Shown here: in pieces, positions 25,191-33,979 of the stretch
Layout: each line of letters opens with the position of its first letter
Numbering within the stretch: the first letter of the stretch is position 1
From: an uncultured SAR86 cluster bacterium
GTDB lineage: Bacteria; Pseudomonadota; Gammaproteobacteria; Magnimaribacterales; TMED112
Length of the DNA: 52,277 nucleotides
Assembly: GCA_902563885.1 (NCBI GenBank)
Contig: CACEYZ010000006.1
Location: forward strand, 1-52,277
Direction of reading: 5' to 3'
The notes under the pieces: model-generated
What the model was told of the DNA's origin: nothing
The model's database searches: none
What the model saw: the letters and a program-made list of their open reading frames with translations, nothing else
Made by a program: the position numbers and the translations under genes

Positions 25191-25976
25191 ATGAATCGTT
25201 ATTTTGCTCAGGTTGAGTACAAAGGGACTAATTATAAAGGTTTTCAAAAACAAAAAAACTCAAAACAAACAATTCAACAAAAGATTGAATTTGCTTTGAG
25301 CAAAGTTGCAAATGAAAAGATAAGCGTAGTGTGTGCAGGAAGAACAGATGCTGGAGTTCATGCTACAAATCAAATAGTTCATTTCGATTCAAAATCAAAA
25401 AGAGAAAAAAAATCTTGGATATCTGGAACAAACAGATATCTTCCAAATGACATATCTTTGATAAATATAGGCAAAACAAGTGATGATTTTCATGCACGTT
25501 TTGATGCCAAAAAAAGAACTTACATTTATATAATAAAAAATTCTGAAGTTCCCCTAGGTATAGAGTTTGATAACTTTCTATGGATCAGATCAAGGTTGAA
25601 CGAGAAGCAAATGAATAGAGCTGCAAAAAAATTATTAGGAGAGCAAGATTTTTCTTCATTTAGGGCTTCAGGCTGTCAATCAAAATCAGTAATTAGACGA
25701 ATTTATAAATCTAATGTAACTAGGAAAGGAAATTATCTGATTTTTGAAGTTACTGCTAATGCTTTTTTATTAAATATGATAAGAATTATTGTTGGCACAC
25801 TTATAAAAGTAGGAAGAAGCGAAATTACTCCAGAAGACTTTGAAAACATCATTAGAAAAAGGGATAGAAAACTAGCTGGTAGAACTATTGAAGCAAAGGG
25901 GTTATATTTTGTTGGTCCAGAGTATAATAATCTGGACTATAAGGTGAACAAGGTTTTTGTAAATGAATTGGATTAA
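25191..25976 (+). CDS. truA: tRNA pseudouridine(38-40) synthase
   Basis: Isomerises uridines 38-40 in tRNA anticodon arms. 261 residues (E. coli 270). Catalytic Asp53 in CAGRTDAGVHA; KRTYIYII, FSSFRASGCQ and FLLNMIRIIVGTLIKVG follow. Two bases after the FimV-like gene; overlaps accD by 14 bases. Confidence 0.97.
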   Translation: MNRYFAQVEYKGTNYKGFQKQKNSKQTIQQKIEFALSKVANEKISVVCAGRTDAGVHATNQIVHFDSKSKREKKSWISGTNRYLPNDISLINIGKTSDDFHARFDAKKRTYIYIIKNSEVPLGIEFDNFLWIRSRLNEKQMNRAAKKLLGEQDFSSFRASGCQSKSVIRRIYKSNVTRKGNYLIFEVTANAFLLNMIRIIVGTLIKVGRSEITPEDFENIIRKRDRKLAGRTIEAKGLYFVGPEYNNLDYKVNKVFVNELD

Positions 25977-26829
25977 AGATTTCATACCCAACATTAAAAG
26001 AAACATATCTCAGACTTTTGGGAGTGAGAAAGATAGTAAAGTTCCAGAGGGCTTGTGGCAATCGTGTGATAACTGTGGCTCTATTTTATATATTCCTGAA
26101 TTAAAGAAAAATTCTTTTGTTTGCTCTAAGTGCTCATATCATTTAAAGATAAATACTCAACAAAGAATTGAAATTACTTTTGATAAAGATAGCTATCAAA
26201 GTTTAAATGAAGAAGAAAAGTTCAGAGATTTTCTAGATTTTAGAGATACAAAGAAATATAAAGATAGATTTCAAGAAGCTTCAAAAAAATCAAACTGTGA
26301 TGAAGCTCTTTCAATAGGAATTGGAGAAATAAAGGGTATTCAGGTAACGACAGCAATATTTGAATTTGATTTTTTAGGAGGCTCAATGGGAGCAATCGTT
26401 GGAAAGCGTTTTGCTGATATTGTTGATCTTAGTCTAAAGAAAAAAATTCCATTAGTTTGTTTTTCAACTAGTGGAGGTGCAAGAATGCAAGAATCTATGA
26501 TTTCTTTATTTCAAATGGGGAAAACTTCAGCAGCAGTTAAACGGCTTAAAAATTCAAAAATTCCTTTTATTTCTATTTTAGTAGACCCTTGCTATGGAGG
26601 AGTATCTGCAAGTTTGGCAATGCTTGGTGACTTAGTAATTTCTGAGCCTAAAGCTCGAATAGGTTTTGCTGGCAAAAGGGTAATAAAAGATACAGTCAAA
26701 GAGGACTTACCTAAAGATTTTCAAACTGCGGAAAAGTTACTAGAAAAGGGATTCATCGATAAAATTATAGATAGAAAAAATTTGAGAGAATTTTTATCAA
26801 AAATATTTAAAATTTTGGGTCAGACTTGA
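25963..26829 (+). CDS. accD: Acetyl-CoA carboxylase carboxyltransferase, beta subunit
   Basis: With AccA transfers CO2 from carboxybiotin to acetyl-CoA in fatty-acid synthesis. 288 residues. Zinc ribbon Cys35, Cys38, Cys54, Cys57 (CDNC, CSKC), then the crotonase core with CFSTSGGARMQE, GGVSASLAMLGD and EPKARIGFAGKRVI. Many relatives have folC next; here the SPOR protein follows directly with a four-base overlap. Confidence 0.97.
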   Translation: MNWIKDFIPNIKRNISQTFGSEKDSKVPEGLWQSCDNCGSILYIPELKKNSFVCSKCSYHLKINTQQRIEITFDKDSYQSLNEEEKFRDFLDFRDTKKYKDRFQEASKKSNCDEALSIGIGEIKGIQVTTAIFEFDFLGGSMGAIVGKRFADIVDLSLKKKIPLVCFSTSGGARMQESMISLFQMGKTSAAVKRLKNSKIPFISILVDPCYGGVSASLAMLGDLVISEPKARIGFAGKRVIKDTVKEDLPKDFQTAEKLLEKGFIDKIIDRKNLREFLSKIFKILGQT

Positions 26830-27278
26830 GAGATTTATTCAAAAATTTATTAGGTTTGCTCATCTTCCTAACAATTATCTATACACTCTATTTAATTTAC
26901 AGCGTAACTGATTTTTTAAATTCTGAGGAGAGCCGCATGAAAGTAAGTGATTTCGAGCAAGAAATTTTTCAAAAAGAAACAGATTTAGATACTCTAAGAA
27001 ATGAATTTAACAAAAATGATATAAAATCCTCATTAGAGGATATAAAACTCAATTTTGACGGAACACCAGTAAGTTGGGTAATAAAAATTAACATAAAAGA
27101 TATATCAATAAGCGAAGAAACTTTTCGAGAACAGCTATTCAATGAAGGTTTCCAAACTCTTATAAATAATGAATTTGTGATTGTTGGACCTTATGTTGAT
27201 AAATCTAGACTTGAAATTGTTCTAGAGTATTTAAATAGCAATACAGCTTTAGATAATTTAATAATCGAAGAATGGTAG
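26826..27278 (+). CDS. SPOR-domain membrane protein, DedD-like
   Basis: 150 residues starting at TTG within the accD stop (TTGA). One N-terminal membrane helix (about 5-27), a charged linker, and a C-terminal segment with SPOR features: PVSWVIKINIKD, then FREQLFNEGFQTLI and FVIVGPYVDKSRLEIVLEYL. SPOR domains bind denuded peptidoglycan at the septum. Sequence is divergent, but position between accD and cvpA/purF is that of dedD. The family call leans on synteny. Confidence 0.7.
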   Translation: MRDLFKNLLGLLIFLTIIYTLYLIYSVTDFLNSEESRMKVSDFEQEIFQKETDLDTLRNEFNKNDIKSSLEDIKLNFDGTPVSWVIKINIKDISISEETFREQLFNEGFQTLINNEFVIVGPYVDKSRLEIVLEYLNSNTALDNLIIEEW

Positions 27279-27736
27279 ATTTGAGCTTTAGTGTATTAGA
27301 TATCTTGCTTTTAACAGGAGTTATTCTGTTATTTTTTAGAGTGAGAAAAAATGGATCATTGAGAGAATTGGTATACATTTCCATTCTTTTTTTATATTCG
27401 TACGTCGTTTTAAATAATATGAAGGCAGTACATGATTATTTTTTAGAGCAGGGATTTGACTATGCCGATGCGATTTACAATGTCTTTATTGCAATATTTG
27501 CCACGGCTGGTTTACCTTTTATTAATTTTTTCATTTCTTTTTACATTCCAAAGCTAAGTGGTATTGCTAATCTTTCAATTGGATGCTTGATAGCTTTGTT
27601 TAGATATTTATTATTAATTTATTTAGTTTTAACTTTATTTCCTAACCTTTACGATATATCTTTATTTGCAAATTCATTTGTAATTAATGTGATGTTGTCT
27701 TACGTGGAAAATATTTATATTTATCTTCTTAGCTAA
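27272..27736 (+). CDS. cvpA: CvpA-like membrane protein
   Basis: 154 residues with four hydrophobic segments and the N-terminal SVLDILLL pattern (compare DyvilliI in CvpA). It sits directly before purF with a one-base overlap, as cvpA does in E. coli. Sequence similarity is weak after the first helix, so the call rests on topology and position. It overlaps the SPOR gene by seven bases. Confidence 0.7.
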   Translation: MVDLSFSVLDILLLTGVILLFFRVRKNGSLRELVYISILFLYSYVVLNNMKAVHDYFLEQGFDYADAIYNVFIAIFATAGLPFINFFISFYIPKLSGIANLSIGCLIALFRYLLLIYLVLTLFPNLYDISLFANSFVINVMLSYVENIYIYLLS

Positions 27737-29193
27737 TGTGTGGAATTGTTGGAGTTGTTCAGGATAAAGATTGTTTTACTGAGCTCTACGATGCTCTAGT
27801 AATGCTTCAGCATAGAGGACAAGATGCAGCAGGAATTACGATATGTAATGGTGACCACTTAAATTCAAGAAAATCAAAGGGTCTTGTGCGTGAAGTTTTT
27901 AGTCAGAATCACTTCGAAAGATTAAGAGGAAACTATGGAATTGGTCATGTTAGATACCCGACAGCAGGAGGTAATACAAAAGAATACGCTCAGCCAATGT
28001 ACGTTAATTCGCCATATGGCATTTCCTTGGCTCATAATGGAAATTTATCAAATACTCCCGATTTAGCTAAAGAACTTTTTCACAGCGATTTGAGACATAT
28101 TTCAACTGATTCTGATTCAGAAGTTTTACTCAATATTCTTGCTCATGAAATTTCAAAACATAAAGAAAAAGATCCAAGTCCGGAGATATTCTTTGAAGCA
28201 ATTTCTAACACTTTTCTAAGATGCGAAGGGAGTATAAGTGTTGTTTCAATTATTACCGATTATGGGCTTCTTGCCTTCAGAGATAAGTTAGGAATAAGGC
28301 CTTTAATTCTTGGTTCAAGAGAAAATGAATCTGGAGGTTTAGACTATATGGTTGCTTCTGAGAGTGCAGCCTTCCACTCCAATGGTTTCAAGATCAAAAG
28401 AGATATTGCTCCGGGAGAGGCAGTATTTATCACTTTCGATGGACAGCTTTTTTCAAATCAATGCGAAGAAGAACCAAAACTCACTCCCTGTTTATTCGAA
28501 TTTGTATATTTTGCTAGACCAGATTCAATTATTGATGGAGTTAGTGTTTATGAAGCTAGACAGAATATGGGAGAAAGATTGGCAAAAAAAATTAAATCTG
28601 AGATTCCTCTTGATGATATTGATGTTGTCATGCCAATACCTGAGAGTTCAATAGTCAGTGGGACAAAAGTAGCCGAGTATCTCGATAAACAAATTGCCTA
28701 TGGCTTCGTAAAAAACAGGTATGTCGGAAGAACCTTTATTATGCCTGAGCAGAATTTAAGAAAAACTTCTGTCAAAAGAAAACTTAGTCCAATCTACAGT
28801 GAATTTAAAGATAAAAAAATCCTTTTAGTTGATGATTCAATAGTGCGGGGAACAACTATGAAAGAAATTGTTAAGATGTGCTATTCCGCCGGAGCTAAGT
28901 TAGTTTCTGTTGCCTCAGCTGCAGCTCCTGTAAAACATCCCAATGTCTATGGTATTGATATGGCAGCGAAGGGCGAATTAATAGCGAGTACTAGAGATAT
29001 TGAGGAGATTAAAAAATTCATTGGCTGCGATTATTTGATTTATCAAGATTTAAACGAGCTTGTTGATTCTGTAACATCTTTGAGCGATAAGATTATTGAC
29101 GTTGAGAAATCTATCTTTGATGGTAAATATCCCACAAATATCACTCAAGAGTATTTAGAAGTTTTGGCGAAGAGAAGAGGCTCTAAGATTTAA
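27736..29193 (+). CDS. purF: Amidophosphoribosyltransferase
   Basis: First committed step of purine synthesis: PRPP plus glutamine to phosphoribosylamine. 485 residues (E. coli 505). Class II amidotransferase with Cys2 nucleophile after Met removal (MCGIVGVV), LQHRGQDAAGI, HNGNLSN; phosphoribosyltransferase domain with PRPP motif ILLVDDSIVRGTT. Final gene of the 12-gene run. Its 3' end overlaps the convergent acnB end by 11 bases, leaving no room for a terminator. Confidence 0.98.
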   Translation: MCGIVGVVQDKDCFTELYDALVMLQHRGQDAAGITICNGDHLNSRKSKGLVREVFSQNHFERLRGNYGIGHVRYPTAGGNTKEYAQPMYVNSPYGISLAHNGNLSNTPDLAKELFHSDLRHISTDSDSEVLLNILAHEISKHKEKDPSPEIFFEAISNTFLRCEGSISVVSIITDYGLLAFRDKLGIRPLILGSRENESGGLDYMVASESAAFHSNGFKIKRDIAPGEAVFITFDGQLFSNQCEEEPKLTPCLFEFVYFARPDSIIDGVSVYEARQNMGERLAKKIKSEIPLDDIDVVMPIPESSIVSGTKVAEYLDKQIAYGFVKNRYVGRTFIMPEQNLRKTSVKRKLSPIYSEFKDKKILLVDDSIVRGTTMKEIVKMCYSAGAKLVSVASAAAPVKHPNVYGIDMAAKGELIASTRDIEEIKKFIGCDYLIYQDLNELVDSVTSLSDKIIDVEKSIFDGKYPTNITQEYLEVLAKRRGSKI

Positions 29194-31759
29194 TTTCTTC
29201 AATATCTAAGTGTGCAATATCTAAGTTTCTTACTTTTTTTAGATAATCTTCAATTTCATTAAAATTCATATATCGGAAAACTTCTGACGACATGGTATTC
29301 AATTCTTGCATGTATTCGACATATTCCTCTTTAGTAGGTATTTTTCCAAGAAGAGAAGAAATAGCTGTTACTTCAGAAGAGGCAAGGTATACATTACATC
29401 CATCTCCCATCCTATTTGGAAAGTTTCTTGTAGATGTAGAAACCATTGTCGCTCCATCAGCTGCTCTTGCCTGATTTCCCATGCATAAAGAACATCCTGG
29501 AATCTCAACTTGAGCTTGTGAATCTTTAAAAATATCATAATATCCTTCAGCAGTTAATTGATGTTCATCCATTCTTGTTGGTGGAACTATCCAAAGTTTT
29601 GATTTAGCTTTACCATGTCTTTCTAAAAGCTTACCTGCAGCTCTAAAGTGCCCAATATTTGTCATGCATGAGCCAATAAATCCTTCGTCTACTTTATCAC
29701 CGGCAACATCACCTAGTTTTTTGACATCATCAGGATCATTTGGACAACATAATAATGGCTCATTAATTTCCTCAAGAGGTATATCTATAACTGCTGCATA
29801 TTCCGCATCCTTATCTGCAGACATCAATACAGGATTTTCAATCCACTTTTCCATTGCTCTAGCTCTTCTTTCAAGGGTTTTTGCATCACTATACCCCTCT
29901 GAAATCATCCACCTCAGAAGTGTAATATTTGATTTTAAGTATTCGATAATGGGTTCTTCATCGAGTTTTACAGTACAACCAGAGGACGATCTTTCTGCAG
30001 ATGCGTCACTAAGTTCAAAAGCCTGTTCAATTTTTAAATTAGGTAAACCTTCTATTTCTAAGCACCTACCAGAAAAGATATTCTTTTTGGTTTTTTTATC
30101 TAAAGTGAGCAACCCATTTTTTAATGCATAGTAAGGTATGGCATGAACTAAATCTCTGATGGTAATTCCAGGTTGCAGCTCACCAGAAAATTTAACCAAA
30201 ACACTTTCAGGCATTTCCAATGGCATAACTCCAAGAGTTGCAGCAAAAGCTACCATTCCAGAGCCTGCAGGAAAACTTATACCTATAGGAAATCTAGTAT
30301 GGCTATCTCCTCCAGTTCCCACAGTATCAGGTAGCAGCATTCTGTTTAACCATGAATGTATTATCCCATCTCCAGGCCTAAGTGAGACACCACCTCTGTT
30401 TATAAAAAAATCTGGTAGTGTTCTGTGAGTATCTAGATCAACTGGTTTTGGATAAGCTGCTGTATGACAAAATGACTGCATTACAAGATCTGAAGAGAAT
30501 CCCAAACAAGCAAGCTCTTTCAATTCATCCCTAGTCATTGGACCAGTAGTATCTTGAGATCCCACAGTAGTCATTCGTGGCTCACAATATTCTCCTGCTC
30601 TAACACCAGGCATTCCGCAAGCTTTACCAACCATTTTTTGAGCTAGAGTAAAGCCACTATTTTTTTCATTTTCAGAGCCATATCTTCTAAAGACATCTGA
30701 TGGAGGGAGGTTGAGCTTTTCTCTTGTTTTATCTGTTAGCTGTCTGCCTATAATTAAATTTATTCTTCCTCCAGCTTTAACTTCATCAAAAATTACGTCA
30801 TTTTTTATTTCAAATTTAATTAACTCTTTACCAGACTCATCTTTAATTAACCCGTTATATGGCTCAATGACAATTTTTTGTCCATGCTCAAGAGATGAAA
30901 CGTCAAGCTCTAGGGGAAAAGCACCAGAATCTTGAAGTGTGTTATAAAAAATCGGGGCAATTTTTCCTCCTAAACAGAAACCACCAGTTTTTTTGGCAGG
31001 TACGTAAGGTATGTCTTCACCCATATGCCATAACATAGAATTTACTGCTGATTTTCTAGATGAACCAGTTCCAACTACATCTCCAACAAAAGCAAGCTTT
31101 GATCCGTCTGCCTTGAATTCATCAAGTGCTTCAAGAGGTTTTTCAATATTGTCTGAAAATTTTAGAAATGCTTCTGCATGCAATGGAATATCAGGCCTTG
31201 ACCAAGCCTCCTTAGCTGGAGAAAAGTCATCTGTATTTGTTTCACCGTCAACTTTGTAAACTTTAAGTAGAATTTCATCTGGAAGATCTTTTTTTGATGT
31301 AAACCATTCTGCTTCACTCCAAGAATTAATTATTTTTTGAGCTGAATCATTTTTATCTCTCATTTCAAAAATATCATTGAATGAGTCATAAACTAAAATT
31401 GTATTTTTGAGTGCATCAGCAACTTCATCTCCAAACTTTTCTGCTTTTAAAATCTCAACTAATGCCTCGACTGAATAACCTCCTAACATTGTTCCAAGAA
31501 TTGATATCGCCCTTTCAGGTGTAATTAAAGAAATATTTATTTTCTGAAGTGCAATATCTTTTAAGAATCCTGCTTTTACATATGCAGTTTCATCAACTCC
31601 GGGAGAAACTTCATTTACTAAGAGTGAAATTAATTCTTCACCCCCTTTGTTCGATTCTATAATTTTTACTAATTCTTGAATTTCCTCTAGATTCAAAGGT
31701 AGAGGAGGGAGTCCATTTTCTTCCCTTTCAGCTTTTTGTTTATAATATGAGGTCAGCAT
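29183..31759 (-). CDS. acnB: Aconitate hydratase B / 2-methylisocitrate dehydratase
   Basis: Fe-S enzyme interconverting citrate and isocitrate; AcnB also hydrates 2-methyl-cis-aconitate. 858 residues (E. coli 865). N-terminal HEAT-like AcnB domain (YKQKAEREENGLPPLPL), swivel domain, and catalytic domain with cluster cysteines in SFCHTAAYPKP, GSCMTNIGH and PGCSLCMGNQARA. The start matches family N-termini. Transcribed alone, divergent from the DUF1289 gene (67-base gap with TAGAAT at 31781-31786 on the minus strand as a candidate -10). It can complete the prpC-prpD pathway encoded nearby. Confidence 0.97.
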   Translation of the reverse strand: MLTSYYKQKAEREENGLPPLPLNLEEIQELVKIIESNKGGEELISLLVNEVSPGVDETAYVKAGFLKDIALQKINISLITPERAISILGTMLGGYSVEALVEILKAEKFGDEVADALKNTILVYDSFNDIFEMRDKNDSAQKIINSWSEAEWFTSKKDLPDEILLKVYKVDGETNTDDFSPAKEAWSRPDIPLHAEAFLKFSDNIEKPLEALDEFKADGSKLAFVGDVVGTGSSRKSAVNSMLWHMGEDIPYVPAKKTGGFCLGGKIAPIFYNTLQDSGAFPLELDVSSLEHGQKIVIEPYNGLIKDESGKELIKFEIKNDVIFDEVKAGGRINLIIGRQLTDKTREKLNLPPSDVFRRYGSENEKNSGFTLAQKMVGKACGMPGVRAGEYCEPRMTTVGSQDTTGPMTRDELKELACLGFSSDLVMQSFCHTAAYPKPVDLDTHRTLPDFFINRGGVSLRPGDGIIHSWLNRMLLPDTVGTGGDSHTRFPIGISFPAGSGMVAFAATLGVMPLEMPESVLVKFSGELQPGITIRDLVHAIPYYALKNGLLTLDKKTKKNIFSGRCLEIEGLPNLKIEQAFELSDASAERSSSGCTVKLDEEPIIEYLKSNITLLRWMISEGYSDAKTLERRARAMEKWIENPVLMSADKDAEYAAVIDIPLEEINEPLLCCPNDPDDVKKLGDVAGDKVDEGFIGSCMTNIGHFRAAGKLLERHGKAKSKLWIVPPTRMDEHQLTAEGYYDIFKDSQAQVEIPGCSLCMGNQARAADGATMVSTSTRNFPNRMGDGCNVYLASSEVTAISSLLGKIPTKEEYVEYMQELNTMSSEVFRYMNFNEIEDYLKKVRNLDIAHLDIEEIKS

Positions 31760-31826
31760 ATTTGTAAAAATTTGTTCACAATTCTACATCTAAGTTATCT
31801 TAATAGAAAGTGAAGTAATATTTGAA

Positions 31827-32273
31827 ATGGAAGAGAAATTAATAAAAAGAAATCCATGTATTGGAGTTTGCTCTACCACTTATGGAGACGATATTTGCAA
31901 AGGGTGTAAAAGATTTAGACATGAAGTCAGTTCATGGACTAAATACTCAGATGTGGAGAAAAATATCGTTAATAGAAGACTGGAAAAATTTAAAGCTTTA
32001 ATTCTCAATGATAAGTTCTCTATTGTCGATCAACAAAAATTTGAGCTTAGCCTTAAAGAAAAAGGAATTCGTCACAATAAAGAGCTGGATCCTATTTGTT
32101 GGATTATCGATCTTTTACGTACAAAAACTTTAACTGAGATTATTCTTAGTGAATTTGGCCTTGAACTTAAAAGTGCCTATCAGAATTACTCAATTACTCA
32201 AATTAGTGAACTAGTTAATAAAGAGTTTCTTGATTTTTCTGAAGCTCATTACGATAGGTATATTGAGCTTTAA
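31827..32273 (+). CDS. DUF1289-containing protein with extra C-terminal region
   Basis: 148 residues. Residues 8-55 are a DUF1289 domain: NPCIGVCSTTYGDDICKGCKRF, four cysteines that may bind a metal or Fe-S cluster, followed by the usual W (SSWTKYSDVEKNIV). The remaining 90 residues have no counterpart in the short DUF1289 proteins I know and contain ELDPICWIIDLL and FGLELKSAYQ. Function unknown. Divergent from acnB and convergent with umuC (1-base gap). Confidence 0.75.
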   Translation: MEEKLIKRNPCIGVCSTTYGDDICKGCKRFRHEVSSWTKYSDVEKNIVNRRLEKFKALILNDKFSIVDQQKFELSLKEKGIRHNKELDPICWIIDLLRTKTLTEIILSEFGLELKSAYQNYSITQISELVNKEFLDFSEAHYDRYIEL

Positions 32274-32274
32274 T

Positions 32275-33537
32275 TTATTTAGCTGTAGGTATTTCCTCTA
32301 TTTTCGTTGTATATCTTCTTGATTTCATCTCTCTTTTCATTCTCCATGTATTTTCATACCCTTGATTACCAAAACCTATTTTTGCTATCTCTCTTAGATT
32401 TATAAAATCTATGACACTCATTAATATTTCTGATTCCTTGCTGTCATAATTATTATTAAATAAGTCAGTTTGATATCCATAACTGTCAGTAAAATCACTG
32501 AGCAATATGCCAGCTTTCGAATATAAATATCCTTCCGCGTAAATTTTTTCCATTAAATTATTAGCTATTTTGATTATTATTCTGGAATCATTTGTAGGAT
32601 GGGCTAATTGTTGATATTCCGAAGCATATATTTGACTTATTTTTTTGTTATAACGATTTGATCTTATAAATACTGTAATAATTCTGCATTTTTGATTTTC
32701 ATATCTTAATTTCTCCGCAGCTCTACTTGCATGGAAGCTTATTGCCTCTTTTAAAACTCTTTTATCTCTAATTGATTTGCCGAAACTTCTGCTTACCATT
32801 ATTTGTTTCTTTGGCTCCATAATGCTGTTTGAATCTAGACACTTTTGGCTTTTCAATTCTCTGACTGTTCTTTCCAAAACAACATTGAACCTATCGCCAA
32901 TCAGCCTTGATCTTACTTGGGTCAAATTAAAGGCATTATCAACTCCTAAATCTTTCAGTTTTAAACTTAATCTTTTTCCAACACCCCAAATTTTTTCTAC
33001 CGGAGTGGCTTTTAAATAATGATTTATTGCTCTCTTATTTTGTAGTATGACGACCCCCTGAAATCTTGAATCTTCCTTGGCAATTCTATTCGCAATCTTT
33101 GCTAAAGTTTTAGTAGGAGCTATTCCTATACTTACTGGAATCCCTACCCAATCCTTTATCCTGTTCTTACACTGAAAAGCAAAATTCACTAAGTCGATAT
33201 TTTTTTCAAATGTTCTTAAGTCAAGAAAAGCTTCATCGATACTGTAAATATCAATCTCAGGACAGATCTCACCAAGAATATTCATAACTCTATTGGAAAT
33301 ATCAGCATAGAGCTCATAGTTTGAAGAAAAGACTATGCCATCACTCTTTAAGTACTGGTTCTTAACTTGAAACCAAGGCTGTCCCATTGCTACTCCCATT
33401 TTTTTGGCTTCTGGAGATCTGGCGATAACACAGCCATCATTATTACTTAAAACAATTACTGGTTTTTTTGTTAAGTCAGGCCTAAAAATTTTTTCACAGG
33501 AAGCATAGAAGCTATTGCAATCAACTAATGCAAACAT
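32275..33537 (-). CDS. umuC: DNA polymerase V catalytic subunit UmuC
   Basis: Y-family translesion polymerase. 420 residues (E. coli 422). Catalytic acidic residues are present: ALVDCNSFYASCE (first Asp) and YSIDEAFLDL (Asp-Glu). Little-finger domain follows, with a clamp-binding motif QTDLF near the C-terminus. It therefore looks functional. The ATG overlaps the umuD stop by one base (TAATG). Controlled by the SOS box upstream of umuD. Its UmuD partner lacks catalytic residues. Confidence 0.96.
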   Translation of the reverse strand: MFALVDCNSFYASCEKIFRPDLTKKPVIVLSNNDGCVIARSPEAKKMGVAMGQPWFQVKNQYLKSDGIVFSSNYELYADISNRVMNILGEICPEIDIYSIDEAFLDLRTFEKNIDLVNFAFQCKNRIKDWVGIPVSIGIAPTKTLAKIANRIAKEDSRFQGVVILQNKRAINHYLKATPVEKIWGVGKRLSLKLKDLGVDNAFNLTQVRSRLIGDRFNVVLERTVRELKSQKCLDSNSIMEPKKQIMVSRSFGKSIRDKRVLKEAISFHASRAAEKLRYENQKCRIITVFIRSNRYNKKISQIYASEYQQLAHPTNDSRIIIKIANNLMEKIYAEGYLYSKAGILLSDFTDSYGYQTDLFNNNYDSKESEILMSVIDFINLREIAKIGFGNQGYENTWRMKREMKSRRYTTKIEEIPTAK

Positions 33538-33938
33538 TAGTAAACGTTGATAGAGGAGGTCACTACACCCAAGAATTCAAAATCTGGCATATTTTCTATA
33601 TTTAAGATTTTATTATTCTTGCAGTTTGTCATAAGAATTTTTTTTGTATCTATAATTATTTTTCTACATATAAACTCACCATTTGCAGAAGCAACAATTA
33701 TATCTCCACTATTAGGCTTGAGACTCCTATCTATAATAAGTATGGCATTATTCTTTATTCCAGAAAATAACATATCGTTACCTCTGAATCTCATTAAAAA
33801 TGTTGAGCTTGGTCTTTTTATTAAGAGATCATTAATATTGATAGGGTTCTCTACATAATCATTAGCTGGACTGGGAAATCCAGAGTGCTTTAGTTTTTTA
33901 TGGGAAAAAGCATCCCTATTTTTTTGATTATGAAACAT
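33537..33938 (-). CDS. umuD: UmuD homologue lacking the Ser-Lys catalytic dyad
   Basis: Regulatory subunit of polymerase V, 133 residues (E. coli 139). From SGFPSPANDYVE through GEFICRKIII the protein aligns without gaps to E. coli UmuD. Three functional positions differ: the cleavage bond Cys24-Gly25 is Ser19-Gly20; nucleophile Ser60 (GDSM) is Asp55 (GNDM); general base Lys97 is Arg92 (FICRK). Self-cleavage by the known mechanism is thus not expected. The N-terminal arm is 19 residues rather than 24. The codons were reread on the minus strand and agree. The start is nine bases from a perfect SOS box, so a leaderless or near-leaderless mRNA is likely. Confidence 0.92.
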   Translation of the reverse strand: MFHNQKNRDAFSHKKLKHSGFPSPANDYVENPININDLLIKRPSSTFLMRFRGNDMLFSGIKNNAILIIDRSLKPNSGDIIVASANGEFICRKIIIDTKKILMTNCKNNKILNIENMPDFEFLGVVTSSINVY

Positions 33939-33946
33939 AAAAAGTA

Positions 33947-33962
33947 CTGTATATATATACAG
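33947..33962. promoter_or_regulatory. Perfect LexA (SOS) box of umuDC
   Basis: CTGT-ATATATAT-ACAG, extended to the 20-base palindrome TACTGTATATATATACAGTA (33945-33964), identical to the E. coli consensus. It ends nine bases before the umuD ATG and contains the likely -10, so LexA should block initiation directly. Confidence 0.93.
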
Positions 33963-33979
33963 TATTTTATATTAAATAT

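Noticed and set aside
29664-30131. 155-codon open frame on the plus strand
   Set aside because: Antisense to strongly conserved acnB catalytic sequence; composition is that of a shadow frame rich in Ser and Leu.
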